A stretch of DNA of 64,000 nucleotides from an uncultured Saprospiraceae bacterium (GCA_937951615.1 CALFBH010000045.1:1-64000); one strand, 5' to 3'; numbered from the stretch's first letter, positions 43,710 through 53,286 are shown. Notes: generated by a model not told the origin, from the letters alone. Numbers and translations are program-made.

Positions 43710-44156
43710 TTAGCTTAATAATTCACGGACAATACCGGAAACAACTTTCCCGTCTGCCTGACCAGCAAGCTTTTTCGTCGCCATGCCCATTACTTTGCCC
43801 ATGTCTTTCATCGACGCGGCTCCCGTATCAGCAATAACGCCCTGAACGACAGTTCTGATTTCGTCTTCTCCCATAGGCTCTGGCATATAACGCTCAATGA
43901 CTGTAATTTCACTTTGCTCTACTTCTGCCAAGTCTTCACGTCCTGCTTTTGTATAAGTACTGAGCGAATCTTTACGCTCTTTCAACATTTTTTGCAATAT
44001 TTTCATGCCACGCTCTTCCGTCAGTTCTTCTCCTGTTCCGTCCGTATTGGCTAATAAAATAGCTGATTTGATGGCACGCAAGGCGCGTAAAGCATCCTTG
44101 TCTTTGGCTTTCATCGCCGTTTTAATGTCCGTGTTAATTGTGTCTGTTAAATTCAT
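43710..44156 (-). CDS. GatB/YqeY-domain protein
   Basis: A 148-residue YqeY-type protein. It has a helical N part (MNLTDTINTDIKTAMKAKDK, LRALRAIKSAILLANT near 22) and a C-terminal GatB-like part (ASMKDMGKVMGMATKKLAGQADGK near 114-137). It is related to the tail domain of the amidotransferase GatB but has no known independent activity. It lies upstream of cvpA on the same strand, separated by a word hairpin. Confidence 0.92.
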   Translation of the reverse strand: MNLTDTINTDIKTAMKAKDKDALRALRAIKSAILLANTDGTGEELTEERGMKILQKMLKERKDSLSTYTKAGREDLAEVEQSEITVIERYMPEPMGEDEIRTVVQGVIADTGAASMKDMGKVMGMATKKLAGQADGKVVSGIVRELLS

Positions 44157-44183
44157 TTTTTATAATAAAAAGTTTAATTTTTT

Positions 44184-44335
44184 GTCGATAGTCAATGGTC
44201 GATAGTCCATAGTTAGGATTAACCACATTCTTGTTTTCTATATTATTAGAAGTATTTTGCAAAACAAAATAAAATGCTCAAATGACTTGAATACTTCAAA
44301 GCAGCCATCGACTATGGACTGCGGACTATGGACAA
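44184..44335. repeat. Word hairpin with palindromic core
   Basis: The left arm (44184-44216) is GTCGATAGTCAATGGTCG. A core palindrome, ATTTTG-CAAAA-CAAAAT, lies at 44254-44270. The right arm (44300-44335) is CATCGACTATGGACTGCGG. The words match 9724-9905 and 21207-21272. The right arm ends at the stop codon of the TM2 gene. Confidence 0.72.
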
Positions 44336-45136
44336 TTACCTAAGTAATTTTGCTTTTTCTTTTGAAAATTCATCGTCGCTGATCAATCCGCGCTCGCGCA
44401 AATCGCCCAACCTTTTTAATTTGGATAATAATAAATCATCCATTTCTCTTTCTACACCTGCACCTTCTATTTGGTTGCCCATTAATCTGAAGCCATTGGC
44501 TTTGAAACTATCGTATTGCGCTTGTACACGCAGGAAAGCCAGAGAATCAAGTGTCCGGATTTTTTCTACTTCCGTAAATCCAAGTTGAATGGATTTGTCC
44601 AGGTGGAAAAATGCTTCATCTGCCTGTTCTGTCATGGAATAAGCACAAGCCATATTAAAATGTGTCGCAGCATTATTTGGACGAACACCCAACGATTTTT
44701 TGAAATCTTCTATCGCTCCTTTAAAGTCATAATCTTTAAATTTTTCGACGCCACTTTTCTGAAAAGGGTCGGGCTTTTGTTTACGGGCATTTTGAGGACG
44801 GGTGCGTCTGCGCCACATTTCTTCTTCTTCTCTTTCCGTCCGCTGTCTAGGCTTCTCTTGATATTGCCGACGTTCTTGTCCCGCATTTCTGCGATGATCC
44901 TGATCTCTGCGCAAATCCTGCTTATCTACAAAACTGCGATTATATTTCATGTCAAAGACTTTTCTATCCATGACGAAAAAAAGTATAGCATCTATAAAAG
45001 CAATCAGCCAAACTACTGGAAACCAGAAAAATATCAAATAAATTACCCCCAAACCAATTTGTCCAAGATAGAAGCGATGAATGCCAAATCCTCCAAATAA
45101 TAAAGCTAATATGCCGGTTATATTTTTATCTTTCAT
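44336..45136 (-). CDS. TM2-TPR-SHOCT protein
   Basis: A 266-residue fusion. Residues 1-65 form a TM2 domain (ALLFGGFGIHRFYLGQIGLG, two helices). An Arg-rich linker (73-118) follows. About 130-200 has a TPR-like unit (FNMACAYSMTEQADEAFFHL). The end is a SHOCT motif (LGDLRERGLISDDEFSKEKA). TM2 domains occur in membrane proteins of unclear role; SHOCT motifs are short oligomerisation elements. Monocistronic, with a word hairpin after the stop. Confidence 0.88.
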   Translation of the reverse strand: MKDKNITGILALLFGGFGIHRFYLGQIGLGVIYLIFFWFPVVWLIAFIDAILFFVMDRKVFDMKYNRSFVDKQDLRRDQDHRRNAGQERRQYQEKPRQRTEREEEEMWRRRTRPQNARKQKPDPFQKSGVEKFKDYDFKGAIEDFKKSLGVRPNNAATHFNMACAYSMTEQADEAFFHLDKSIQLGFTEVEKIRTLDSLAFLRVQAQYDSFKANGFRLMGNQIEGAGVEREMDDLLLSKLKRLGDLRERGLISDDEFSKEKAKLLR

Positions 45137-45289
45137 ACTATTTTTTCAAAATCGTAGAACTCGAAATTTTTTAAATCTTGAGTCTTGTCTAATCTTAACA
45201 CAAAAAAAAATAATTTAGTTCTAACAAAATAAGAATACTATTTCGACTTTTAAAATTCTTTCTACTAAAATAACATATCTATGGACTGA

Positions 45290-45751
45290 AATGTGTTGAG
45301 GTGTTGTCGTGTTGTGGTGTTAATGTTGCTCAGGCATCCTACCGAAATGTGTGTTGTGTTGATGTAGATTATTATTTACAATCAAAGTATTTAGCAAGAA
45401 ATACATCAACACAAAAACTAGGGCAAACACATCAAAATTATCTATTCTAAAACAGGCGAATATGGCGAAAAACATGTCGCAGCTACGCAGCTAAAATGCT
45501 GTTGGTCGACTATTTTCTACAAACGTTTAGCATCTACGAAGCTAGTTCAACACTCTTTTTGAAAATACAGCCCCATTCGGGGCGAAATATTTGTAGAAAT
45601 GTTGCAAATTAAAAATTTTAAAAGCCTCGTAGAGGCGACACGTTAAATGTATACGTTTGATTCGTTTGCCCTAGTTATAGTATGATTTGCTTTGCGAAGC
45701 AAAAAATACATCAACACATCAACACGACAACACGACAACACAAAAACAGAC
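45290..45751. repeat. Composite word-hairpin locus split by a MITE-like element
   Basis: The left arm (45292-45325) has GTGTTGAGGTGTTGTCGTG. A short stem, TGTGTTGATGTA (45354) with TACATCAACACA (45402), follows. A 255-bp element occupies 45419-45673. The core, TTTGCGAAGCAAA, is at 45691-45703, and the right arm (45706-45751) has ACATCAACACGACAACAC. The element appears to have inserted within a word hairpin. The wider spacer 45137-45764 has no gene. Confidence 0.65.
45419..45673. mobile_element. MITE-like element with terminal inverted repeats and TA ends
   Basis: Terminal inverted repeats CTAGGGCAAACACATCAAA (45418-45436) and the reverse complement of TTTGATTCGTTTGCCCTAG (45656-45674) agree at 17 of 19 positions. 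Both ends carry TA, as after insertion of IS630/Tc1-type elements. The interior has four small palindromic words: AGCTACGCAGCT, AGCATCTACGAAGCT, GCCCCATTCGGGGC and GCCTCGTAGAGGC. No ORF is present. The family is inferred only from the TA ends. Confidence 0.55.
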
Positions 45752-45764
45752 AGGAATGTCTGTG

Positions 45765-46511
45765 CTACTTTTTTTTCTTACGAAATTGCTTCACAGGTGG
45801 ACTATAAATCAAAAAAATAGCTGGTCGTTTGTGCAAATCGGGTGGCGGATTTTGTTTCCAATCGTGTATGCTGCGTGTGCAAATGTACTGCGTCGGCAAA
45901 GTCAAATCAACAGCAATGCAAAACTGAGTGCTAGGTGACAAAGTTTTTAGGATATCCTGCACCAAAGGATTATTCCGATAAGGTGTTTCAATGAAAATAC
46001 GGGTTTGATTATGTGTGCCGGATAAATTTTCTTCCCGCTTTAATGCTTTCCCTCGTTCAAGCGGTTTTGCTGGCAAATACCCCGTAAAAGCAAACTGCTG
46101 TCCATTCATGCCAGAAGCCATCAAAGCCAATAAAATAGAAGAAGGTCCGACAAATGGTACTACCTCCACGCCACGTCGATGCGCCAGCCCTACAATATCT
46201 GCACCTGGATCGGCGACACCTGGACAACCTGCTTCAGACAATAGCCCTATATTTTTGCCCTTAATTGCCCAATCCAAAAAAGTATTGCGCTCTGTTTTAT
46301 CGGTATATTTATTCAACTCATAAAAAGTCATGTCCGCAAAAGGCACAGGCGTTTTGATGGTCTTCAAAAAACGACGGGCAGTTTTAGGACGCTCGGCAAT
46401 AAAAATATCCAGCGTATGCACAATGTCCAAAACATACTGCGGAAGCCCCTGCGATGCACCTTCCCCCATAGAACTGGGAATGAGATAAAGTTTGCCAAGT
46501 TGTTGCTTCAT
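45765..46511 (-). CDS. RsmI-like SAM-dependent methyltransferase
   Basis: A 248-residue tetrapyrrole-methylase-fold protein like RsmI, which methylates C1402 of 16S rRNA. Motifs include KLYLIPSSMGEG near 7, ERPKTARRFLK near 40, GLLSEAGCPGVADPGADIV near 88-106 and RIFIETPYRN near 168. It belongs to the shorter Bacteroidota 'SAM-dependent methyltransferase' group, so the exact rRNA target is not certain. The basic C terminus (KQFRKKKK) may contact RNA. Confidence 0.87.
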   Translation of the reverse strand: MKQQLGKLYLIPSSMGEGASQGLPQYVLDIVHTLDIFIAERPKTARRFLKTIKTPVPFADMTFYELNKYTDKTERNTFLDWAIKGKNIGLLSEAGCPGVADPGADIVGLAHRRGVEVVPFVGPSSILLALMASGMNGQQFAFTGYLPAKPLERGKALKREENLSGTHNQTRIFIETPYRNNPLVQDILKTLSPSTQFCIAVDLTLPTQYICTRSIHDWKQNPPPDLHKRPAIFLIYSPPVKQFRKKKK

Positions 46512-46762
46512 GGGGCAAAGATACGCTTATTCATTCGCATGACGCAAAAAAAATCCGATGGGTACGGAAAATAAAACAAAAAATTTAAACAAAAAATAAT
46601 TTACTGATTATCAGCTTATTAAAAACCTAAAAAAAGAAAAAATACAACGCTCAACCACAGCACAAAAAATCACTTGGCACGATAACTGATTTATAGGAGG
46701 TATTGATTCACACAAAGCAAACTGTCCCCCACAGTATTTGCTTTCGCTAAACTTTATGAACT

Positions 46763-49700
46763 ATGAATAAGCATTTACTTTCAGGACTCACACTCCTCTT
46801 CGTCGCGCTCTTCAGCTTTCAGGCTGCTGCGCAGAACACCGATGATATTGATTTTTTTAGAGAAGGCTGGTGGACATTTGGTGTCAATTCTGGTGCTGCA
46901 TGGCAAAAAAGCGATATATGCGCTTTGCCAGGTTGGGGTGCTGGTTTTACACTAGGCAAAAACGTTTATCACAGACCCGGCGGATTGCTGGATTTTGATG
47001 TACGGGGAAGAGCTTTATATACCAGAACTTTTGGCGCAGACCATTTTCGTTCTTATGGTATCAAGTATAACTCGGCATTGAATGGCGGTTATGATTCGCA
47101 AAACAATTTCCTCGGACGCACAACGCCTGACCTGACTCTCGCCGGAAACGGACCAGGCTACACCTTCCAAAACCATAGAACAGAAACAGGCGAACTTTCC
47201 TTGGAAGCGGTACTGACTGCCAATCGCCTGCGTGAAAATACAGGCATTATTTTGCAGGGTTTTGCAGGAATTGGTATTGATGCCTATTCTACCAAAACAG
47301 ATCAGTTGGACTTGGCAGGCAATGCTTATGACTGGTCGGAAATTGATACAACAGGTGGTCGATTTGGTATTCTCGACAACCTCGGCAGAGATAGAGATTA
47401 TGAAACTTTTGCCGACAAGTACGAAAATGAAGTTAATCTTTCGGTCATGCCTTCTCTTGGATTGGCACTGGGCTATCAGGTGACGCCATCTTTCTCCGTA
47501 GGCATCGAACACAGAACGACCTGGGCATTGAATGACCATTTAGACGGGCAACGTTTTGATCAGTATAATGATGTCCTTTCGGATAATAATGATTGTTATA
47601 ATTATACTTCTTTGCACCTGCGTTGGAGAATTGGCAGACGTGGTTATGATAAATACCAAGCACCAGTCACCCAAAACCCAACTGCACCGGGCGTTTCTTA
47701 CCCAACGACCACAACAGGCAATGCTCCAATTATCAACTTTACCAGCCCTAACAAAAATCCAGCGATTATTTATAATGCAAATACCGTTAATGTACTGGCT
47801 AATATCAAGCATGTAGAAAGAAATCGGGACGTTTCTGCTACTTTCAACGGACGTTCATTCGATAATTTCAGCTTCGACCCACGCACAAAGAAATTTGGAA
47901 CGGTACTGACGCTAGAACCTGGGAATAATGAAATTACGATTACAGCAACAAACAAATATGGACAGGATACAGAAAGCAAAGTGATTGTATACAAGCCCAA
48001 TACAACAGCAGGTAACCCAACGAATCCACCAATGGGCAAAGCTCCTGAAGTGAATATCGCAGAACCACAGGCTGATCCTTATAATAGTGTACAAGATGAA
48101 GTAACGGTAAAAGCAGCAGTCAGCAATGTATCTGGCAAGCAGGATGTAACCGTCAGAATCAACAACAGACAGACCAATAATTTCAGCATGGGTTACCTGA
48201 ATAATACCGTGGTCATATTGGTGCCATTGCAGGAAGAAAGAACCACTGTAAAAATATCAGCTTCCAATGCTTATGGCAATGACAGCGATACGCAGACTAT
48301 CGTGTATTGCCCACCAGGTGGCTATACAGGCGGTGGCAACACAGGTGGCAACACAGGCATTAATGCAAGACCTGATGTGAATATTACCCGTCCATCAAAC
48401 AGCCCATATAATTCAGCAAATACATCGGAAACAGTATCCGCTATCGTTACAAATGTTGCCGGAAAAAATAATATCCGTTTTGAAGTAAATAATAAGCAGA
48501 CCAACGATTTTAATTATAATACAAATACAAACACCCTGACAGCGAATGTAGCACTCGGCGCAGGCACGACGAATGTAAAAATTACGGCAACAAATAATTA
48601 CGGCAGTGATCGTGATGATGTGAGCATTGTATATTGTCCGCCTTATGAGTCCAGACCACAAGTGACCATCACTAAGCCGATGAGCGATCCTTTTACTACA
48701 AATAGTGCTACGGAGACAGTAGTGGCTTCAGTCACCAATGTAACTAGTCAGAGTGGTATTCAGGTTTTGATTAATAATAAGCAAAACAACTTTGGTTTTA
48801 ATTCCAATACTGGCGTTGTTACTGTGAATGCTAATTTGAATAATGGCAATAACACAATAGAAATTACGGCAACAAATAATGCAGGTTCGGATAGCGATGA
48901 TGTGGTCATTATTTACGAAGCTGAAACGATTGAAAAACCAACAGTAAAAATCACGAAACCAGGTACAAATCCTTATACATCACCAGATCAGGATGCCAGT
49001 ATTATTGCTACAGTAACCAATGTGGACGGCAAGCAGGACATTAAATTTAAAGTCAATGGAAAACTCGTTAATGACTTTTCTTACATCCCGACTTTGAGCC
49101 GCTTTGTAGCAGGTATTGATTTGGAAACAGGTAATAATACAGTGGTCATCACAGCAACAAACGAAGCAGGTTCTGCCAGCGATGATGTGGTGATTAAGTA
49201 CAACAGACCAACAATTGGAGGTGGTGTTAAACCAGGTGGTACAATCAATCCCGTAGTGACTGGAAATCCGCCAACCGTGAATATTGTCACGCCAAGTAGC
49301 AATCCTTTTACAACTGAAAGTGCGACAGAAACAATTACTGGAAAAGTAACCAATGTGACAAATAAGACACAGGTTAAAGTCTTTGTGAATAATAAAGAAA
49401 ATAACTTTGGTTTTGCCGCAAATACAGGCATCGTCACAGTCAATGCAAATTTGGATAGTGGTAATAATACCGTTGTTATCAAAGCAACGAATAATTCAGG
49501 AACAGACAGCGACAATACAACCATCAAGTATCATGCAGTTGCAAAGCCAGAAGTCAATATTACCAAGCCTACTGCAAATCCTTATACGGCGTCATCAAGT
49601 ACAACAGGAATCGTTGCTTCAATTTTGAATATTGAAAATAAGCAGGACATTACCTTCAAAGTAAATGGACAGTTGGTGAATAATTTCTCCTTCAGTACTT

Positions 49701-50659
49701 ATACCAATAAATTTTCTAGCGAAATTACCTTGAAAGATGGTAATAACACCGTGGTCATCTCTGCAAGCAACAGCGCAGGTTCGGATAGCGATAATGTTAC
49801 GATTAAGTACAATAAACCAACACTTGGTGGCAATAGCAATTCAGGTGCAGTACTCAATCCAACTGTCGTGAAAAAGAAGCCAACGGTCAAAATCACGAAG
49901 CCTGGCACGAACCCTTACACGTCTTCAGATGACAAAGCGGCGATTATTGCGAACATTACAGATGTGAATAGTAAGAGCAATATCAAATTCAAATTAAACG
50001 GACAAACCATTAGCAATTTTGATTATGTTCCACAGATTAATCGCTTTTCAGCACAAGTAGATTTGCGCAATGGCAACAACACTTTTGTCATCACAGCAAC
50101 GAATAGTGCAGGTTCTGCCAGCGATCAGGTATTGATTAAGTATAATAACGAACAATCTTCAAATATTGGAAGTATTTTCGGACGCCCAGGTAGCAATACC
50201 TCTGGAAGTGGTGGCAAAACGAATACCGGAAAAACCGATACAAAGCCAAGTTCGGGTAAAACAGGAGGACTAGGAAAAGGCGGTTCAAAGACCAGCACGA
50301 ACAAAACCGATAATAAAACATCGACTTCAGGCAAAACCAGCGGACTGGGCAAAGGCGGAAAAACATCTGCTAAAAGCAGCAGCGGAAAACCAGTTGTAAC
50401 TGTCCTTAAGCCAGTCAAACTGAAAGACCGTACCCTCAGAACGGCTACTACTGAAATTGAAGCTCGTATAGCGGGCGTAGCAGGAAAAGACAATATTCTG
50501 TTGGTCGTCAATGGCAAGCAAGCTCCTTTTAGTTTTAGTACAAAAACAGGAAAGCTTGAAGCGGTTGTCAATCTGAAAAAAGGACCCAATAAAATTGAAA
50601 TCAAAGCAAAAACTAAACGTGGAGAGGTCAAAGAGACCATTAATGTTATGCGTTTATAA
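46763..50659 (+). CDS. Large beta-barrel/Ig-repeat surface protein
   Basis: A 1298-residue protein. Signal peptide (1-23, ending QAAAQ). Residues about 30-300 look like an outer-membrane beta-barrel or its plug (WWTFGVNSGAAW, FDVRGRALYTRTFG, SVGIEHRTTWAL). Nine Ig-like repeats of about 90 residues follow from 47720, each with KP-x-V-x-I-x-x-P and ending GNNTVVITATNEAGSASDDV-like; two alternating subtypes are visible (repeats 4 and 6; 5, 7 and 8). A Gly/Lys/Ser/Thr linker (about 1135-1200) separates repeat nine. No T9SS C-terminal domain is seen. It ends just before a perfect palindrome. Adhesion or binding is likely. Confidence 0.85.
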   Translation: MNKHLLSGLTLLFVALFSFQAAAQNTDDIDFFREGWWTFGVNSGAAWQKSDICALPGWGAGFTLGKNVYHRPGGLLDFDVRGRALYTRTFGADHFRSYGIKYNSALNGGYDSQNNFLGRTTPDLTLAGNGPGYTFQNHRTETGELSLEAVLTANRLRENTGIILQGFAGIGIDAYSTKTDQLDLAGNAYDWSEIDTTGGRFGILDNLGRDRDYETFADKYENEVNLSVMPSLGLALGYQVTPSFSVGIEHRTTWALNDHLDGQRFDQYNDVLSDNNDCYNYTSLHLRWRIGRRGYDKYQAPVTQNPTAPGVSYPTTTTGNAPIINFTSPNKNPAIIYNANTVNVLANIKHVERNRDVSATFNGRSFDNFSFDPRTKKFGTVLTLEPGNNEITITATNKYGQDTESKVIVYKPNTTAGNPTNPPMGKAPEVNIAEPQADPYNSVQDEVTVKAAVSNVSGKQDVTVRINNRQTNNFSMGYLNNTVVILVPLQEERTTVKISASNAYGNDSDTQTIVYCPPGGYTGGGNTGGNTGINARPDVNITRPSNSPYNSANTSETVSAIVTNVAGKNNIRFEVNNKQTNDFNYNTNTNTLTANVALGAGTTNVKITATNNYGSDRDDVSIVYCPPYESRPQVTITKPMSDPFTTNSATETVVASVTNVTSQSGIQVLINNKQNNFGFNSNTGVVTVNANLNNGNNTIEITATNNAGSDSDDVVIIYEAETIEKPTVKITKPGTNPYTSPDQDASIIATVTNVDGKQDIKFKVNGKLVNDFSYIPTLSRFVAGIDLETGNNTVVITATNEAGSASDDVVIKYNRPTIGGGVKPGGTINPVVTGNPPTVNIVTPSSNPFTTESATETITGKVTNVTNKTQVKVFVNNKENNFGFAANTGIVTVNANLDSGNNTVVIKATNNSGTDSDNTTIKYHAVAKPEVNITKPTANPYTASSSTTGIVASILNIENKQDITFKVNGQLVNNFSFSTYTNKFSSEITLKDGNNTVVISASNSAGSDSDNVTIKYNKPTLGGNSNSGAVLNPTVVKKKPTVKITKPGTNPYTSSDDKAAIIANITDVNSKSNIKFKLNGQTISNFDYVPQINRFSAQVDLRNGNNTFVITATNSAGSASDQVLIKYNNEQSSNIGSIFGRPGSNTSGSGGKTNTGKTDTKPSSGKTGGLGKGGSKTSTNKTDNKTSTSGKTSGLGKGGKTSAKSSSGKPVVTVLKPVKLKDRTLRTATTEIEARIAGVAGKDNILLVVNGKQAPFSFSTKTGKLEAVVNLKKGPNKIEIKAKTKRGEVKETINVMRL

Positions 50660-50665
50660 AGTCTA

Positions 50666-50721
50666 GTGATTGGATCGAAGTAGCGGAAATTCATGAATTT
50701 CCGCTACTTCGATCCAATCAC
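50666..50721. repeat. Perfect 56-bp spacerless palindrome
   Basis: Left half GTGATTGGATCGAAGTAGCG plus GAAATTCA, right half its exact complement TGAATTTCCGCTACTTCG plus ATCCAATCAC, no loop. It begins six bases after the stop codon of the surface-protein gene. There is no U-tract. It can form a 28-bp cruciform or a transcript-end hairpin. Confidence 0.9.
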
Positions 50722-50961
50722 CCAATAACCCCAAAACCCAGCCTAAATACAGCAAAAAGCCTATTTAATTCGATTTCTTTTCAAATATTCTTACTTTGAA
50801 TGGGGGAGGATGAACTTATTAGGTTACCTTTTTGTAGATACAACGAACAAATAAGCATTCCTGCTAAATACAAGCCATTTTAGGAGTTCGAGAAAACAAG
50901 CTGCCCAAAACCATGCACTTGTTTTTTCAAATTCTTTTAATCCATAAAATAGTATAGACAA

Positions 50962-51402
50962 ATGTCAAACACAAAGACCTTCCCGAAAGGGGAAACCTCT
51001 TTACAGTTAACCACCGGAAAAATGCTTGAGATCACAAGTACAGGTGGAAATGATACTGTAGATCTGAACACAGACAGCGCAACTATCTGGGTAGATGGTA
51101 CGGAATTGAAAATCGGCATCAATACGCCACTCAGCACCGTAAAAGGGAAAACAATTTACCCGAAAGAAAAGTTAAGTCTCATCAAGTTTTCAATTGTCGG
51201 AACTGATGATATCGCTGAATTGACCAATCCTGATACACAGACGCTTGATATCGGGAATATGTCCAGACTTGCCGATGATCCTACTCAGGACTTCCTGATT
51301 GTTGGTACGGATGAAATTGCGGAAGGGCGTGCTCTTGGAAGTAGTGCTGTGAAAATTACACCAGATGGAATGGTGTTTTTGGTGACGCATGGGACTGTTT
51401 AG
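50962..51402 (+). CDS. Protein of unknown function with internal repeat
   Basis: A 146-residue acidic protein without a signal peptide or membrane segment. Residues 76-95 (KFSIVGTDDIAELTNPDTQT) and 110-122 (FLIVGTDEIAEGR) form a repeated motif VGTDxIAE. The N part is beta-rich (TGKMLEITSTGGNDTVDLNT). No family recognised. It is flanked by a palindrome-bearing spacer and a word hairpin that starts at its stop codon. Its long A/T-rich leader (50722-50961) holds no other gene. Confidence 0.7.
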   Translation: MSNTKTFPKGETSLQLTTGKMLEITSTGGNDTVDLNTDSATIWVDGTELKIGINTPLSTVKGKTIYPKEKLSLIKFSIVGTDDIAELTNPDTQTLDIGNMSRLADDPTQDFLIVGTDEIAEGRALGSSAVKITPDGMVFLVTHGTV

Positions 51403-51404
51403 GG

Positions 51405-51620
51405 AGTTGGTAACTGGTGATTGGGATATTGGTAACTGGGGTATTACCAATATCCCAATACACTTAGTAGTTCTTCCAGTTAACAATATCGGGTAAATTA
51501 AATTTTATATCTTTTGAGCCAGGTTTTGGTGCAAATTGTTCTATTGCTATGATTGTTAAATTGTTATCGTGATTTTTTGCGCAGCAAAAAACAATAGCAA
51601 TGAAGCAATTTCAACAATGA
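51405..51620. repeat. Two word hairpins, one with palindromic core
   Basis: First hairpin: left arm GGTAACTGGTGATTGGG and ATATTGGTAACTGGGG (51410-51441), right arm TACCAATATCCCAATACAC (51446-51464). Second: TTGCTATGATTGTTAAATTG (51544-51563), core TTTTTTGCGCAGCAAAAAA (51573-51591), right arm CAATAGCAATGAAGCAATTTC (51592). Both lie between two convergent genes. Confidence 0.72.
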
Positions 51621-51661
51621 AATCATCCTAATCACCCGACAATATTAACTTGACTGACCAC

Positions 51662-53161
51662 TTAGCGCAAACCCTTACCCCCCAATCCCCCCTCCGCAGA
51701 ACGAAAAATCTCCTGCTGATCTTCCAGTATGTCCAATTGAGCATCAAACGCTGCATTGAGCAAAGTGCGATAAAAGTTGACTGGACTGATGGAATCATGT
51801 AGCTGATTGTATTGTTGTGTTGGAAAATGAAGTGCTGCAAGAATAGAGTAATCGGCTTCATCTTTTGCGGTATCTGCTAATCGACGAAATCCATGATCGC
51901 CATGTATGATGATGACAGGTGGTATACTGGAATTGTCGAGAATAGTATCTATGGTTTCCCGCATCAATTGATTGGTGTAAATCAACTGATCGAGATAATG
52001 TTCTTTATTGTCCCAGTGTTTTTCTCCTGCCCGTTCAGGATATATTTTCCCATTGCGGTCAAAATAATAAGGATAATGTGGAATCATCAGGTGGGCATAG
52101 ACGTATCTGGGCTGATTGCTTTTTTGTGCGGCGATTTGTTTGACCGTAGCAATAATCTCTCGTGCAGCATCATAATGTGTCCACATGCGTTTTTTAGAAA
52201 AATAAACATCCAACACCGTTTTGCGCAGCATAAAACCAGAAAAAGAAGTTTCAGGAATACCAGAATAAGCATACATGCCCGGCTGATCTAGCATATCAAA
52301 AATAGAAAGATTCACGAGGTCGTAGCCCATTGCTTCGAAGTCCTTAAACGTCTTTGCGTACCGGATTCCCGTCAATGCAATTAAGTAAGCAGAAGCTTTT
52401 TCTCTTTCGTTATTTCCTAAATCCCAGAAATAATCCCGATTCATCATAGATGGAACGACCTGGCGGGTATGCGCATAATTGCTCTTGGCGTGGGCAGCAA
52501 CATAAAAGCCTTTTCCCTGTAGATAGTTTTTAAAATCAGCATTATCAAAATTCCAATGCTTTTCCAGTGCATCGAAACCGGTGTAGGCATCAAGTAAAAT
52601 ATGATAAACATCAGGCTGATGATTATCTGTTGTAGCAAAATTTTGCCCTTCATACTCCAAATAGGCTTCCTGAATTGCTGGATACCATTGCTGCGTCTGA
52701 TAATAATTCCAGCCCACTTTCACGAATTCAAAAACAAGCAATACCAGAATCAGTGTATTCAAATACTGATTTAAGACAGAAAATGATTTTTTGGACTTTA
52801 AAATATAAGCACTCAGTCCTCCTGTCAATAAGCCCATTAAAAGTAAAAAATACCGATGTCTTGCTAATGCTGACCAGTCGGTTAGTTTGGTTACATTATT
52901 ATAAAAATGAAAATAAAACAGGACAACAATCAATAAAACACTTGCCAGCAAACCTGCCTTAATCGGATTGCTGGTCAATAATTTAAAACCATAAAAAAAG
53001 ATACATCCAAGTGCCGTTGTCACTAAAGTCAGCAAGAAGACTTCCTTGAGGTTTACAAAGAGCGTTTCATACTGATTGATACCATATAATACAAAATACA
53101 GTCCCACCAAAAAGGGATGCAGAGTACGATGAAGCAGTTTGTTTTGTAGTTGTTTGGACAT
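51662..53161 (-). CDS. Membrane-anchored sulfatase/alkaline-phosphatase-fold protein
   Basis: A 499-residue protein. About five membrane helices occupy residues 12-145 (for example VFLLTLVTTALGCIFFYGF near 37, ILVVLFYFHFY near 78). A sulfatase-like extracytoplasmic domain follows: DVYHILLDAYTGFDALEKHW near 184, HLMIPHYPYYFDRNG near 378 and IIHGDHGFRRLAD near 436, containing the metal Asp/His pattern. The layout recalls LtaS or phosphoethanolamine transferases, but the usual nucleophile Thr is not obvious (LLDAYTGF is the likely place). Substrate unknown. Confidence 0.85.
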   Translation of the reverse strand: MSKQLQNKLLHRTLHPFLVGLYFVLYGINQYETLFVNLKEVFLLTLVTTALGCIFFYGFKLLTSNPIKAGLLASVLLIVVLFYFHFYNNVTKLTDWSALARHRYFLLLMGLLTGGLSAYILKSKKSFSVLNQYLNTLILVLLVFEFVKVGWNYYQTQQWYPAIQEAYLEYEGQNFATTDNHQPDVYHILLDAYTGFDALEKHWNFDNADFKNYLQGKGFYVAAHAKSNYAHTRQVVPSMMNRDYFWDLGNNEREKASAYLIALTGIRYAKTFKDFEAMGYDLVNLSIFDMLDQPGMYAYSGIPETSFSGFMLRKTVLDVYFSKKRMWTHYDAAREIIATVKQIAAQKSNQPRYVYAHLMIPHYPYYFDRNGKIYPERAGEKHWDNKEHYLDQLIYTNQLMRETIDTILDNSSIPPVIIIHGDHGFRRLADTAKDEADYSILAALHFPTQQYNQLHDSISPVNFYRTLLNAAFDAQLDILEDQQEIFRSAEGGLGGKGLR

Positions 53162-53286
53162 TGAATATAAAGGTAGTGTTTTAGATTTACAAGAAGAAAA
53201 AAGAATTCACCCTGAATTTATGCTCGCAGAGCAGGGAAAACGCTTTTTAAATTACATCATTGACAGGGTTTTATTTTGATATTCCT

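Noticed and set aside
44516-45100. 194-codon plus-strand ORF
   Set aside because: Lies wholly antisense to the TM2-TPR-SHOCT gene, which has recognisable domains; codon content shows no family resemblance.
50125-50694. 189-codon minus-strand ORF
   Set aside because: Antisense to the repeat region of the surface-protein gene; its hydrophobic Pro/Leu content comes from the Gly/Ser/Lys linker on the other strand.
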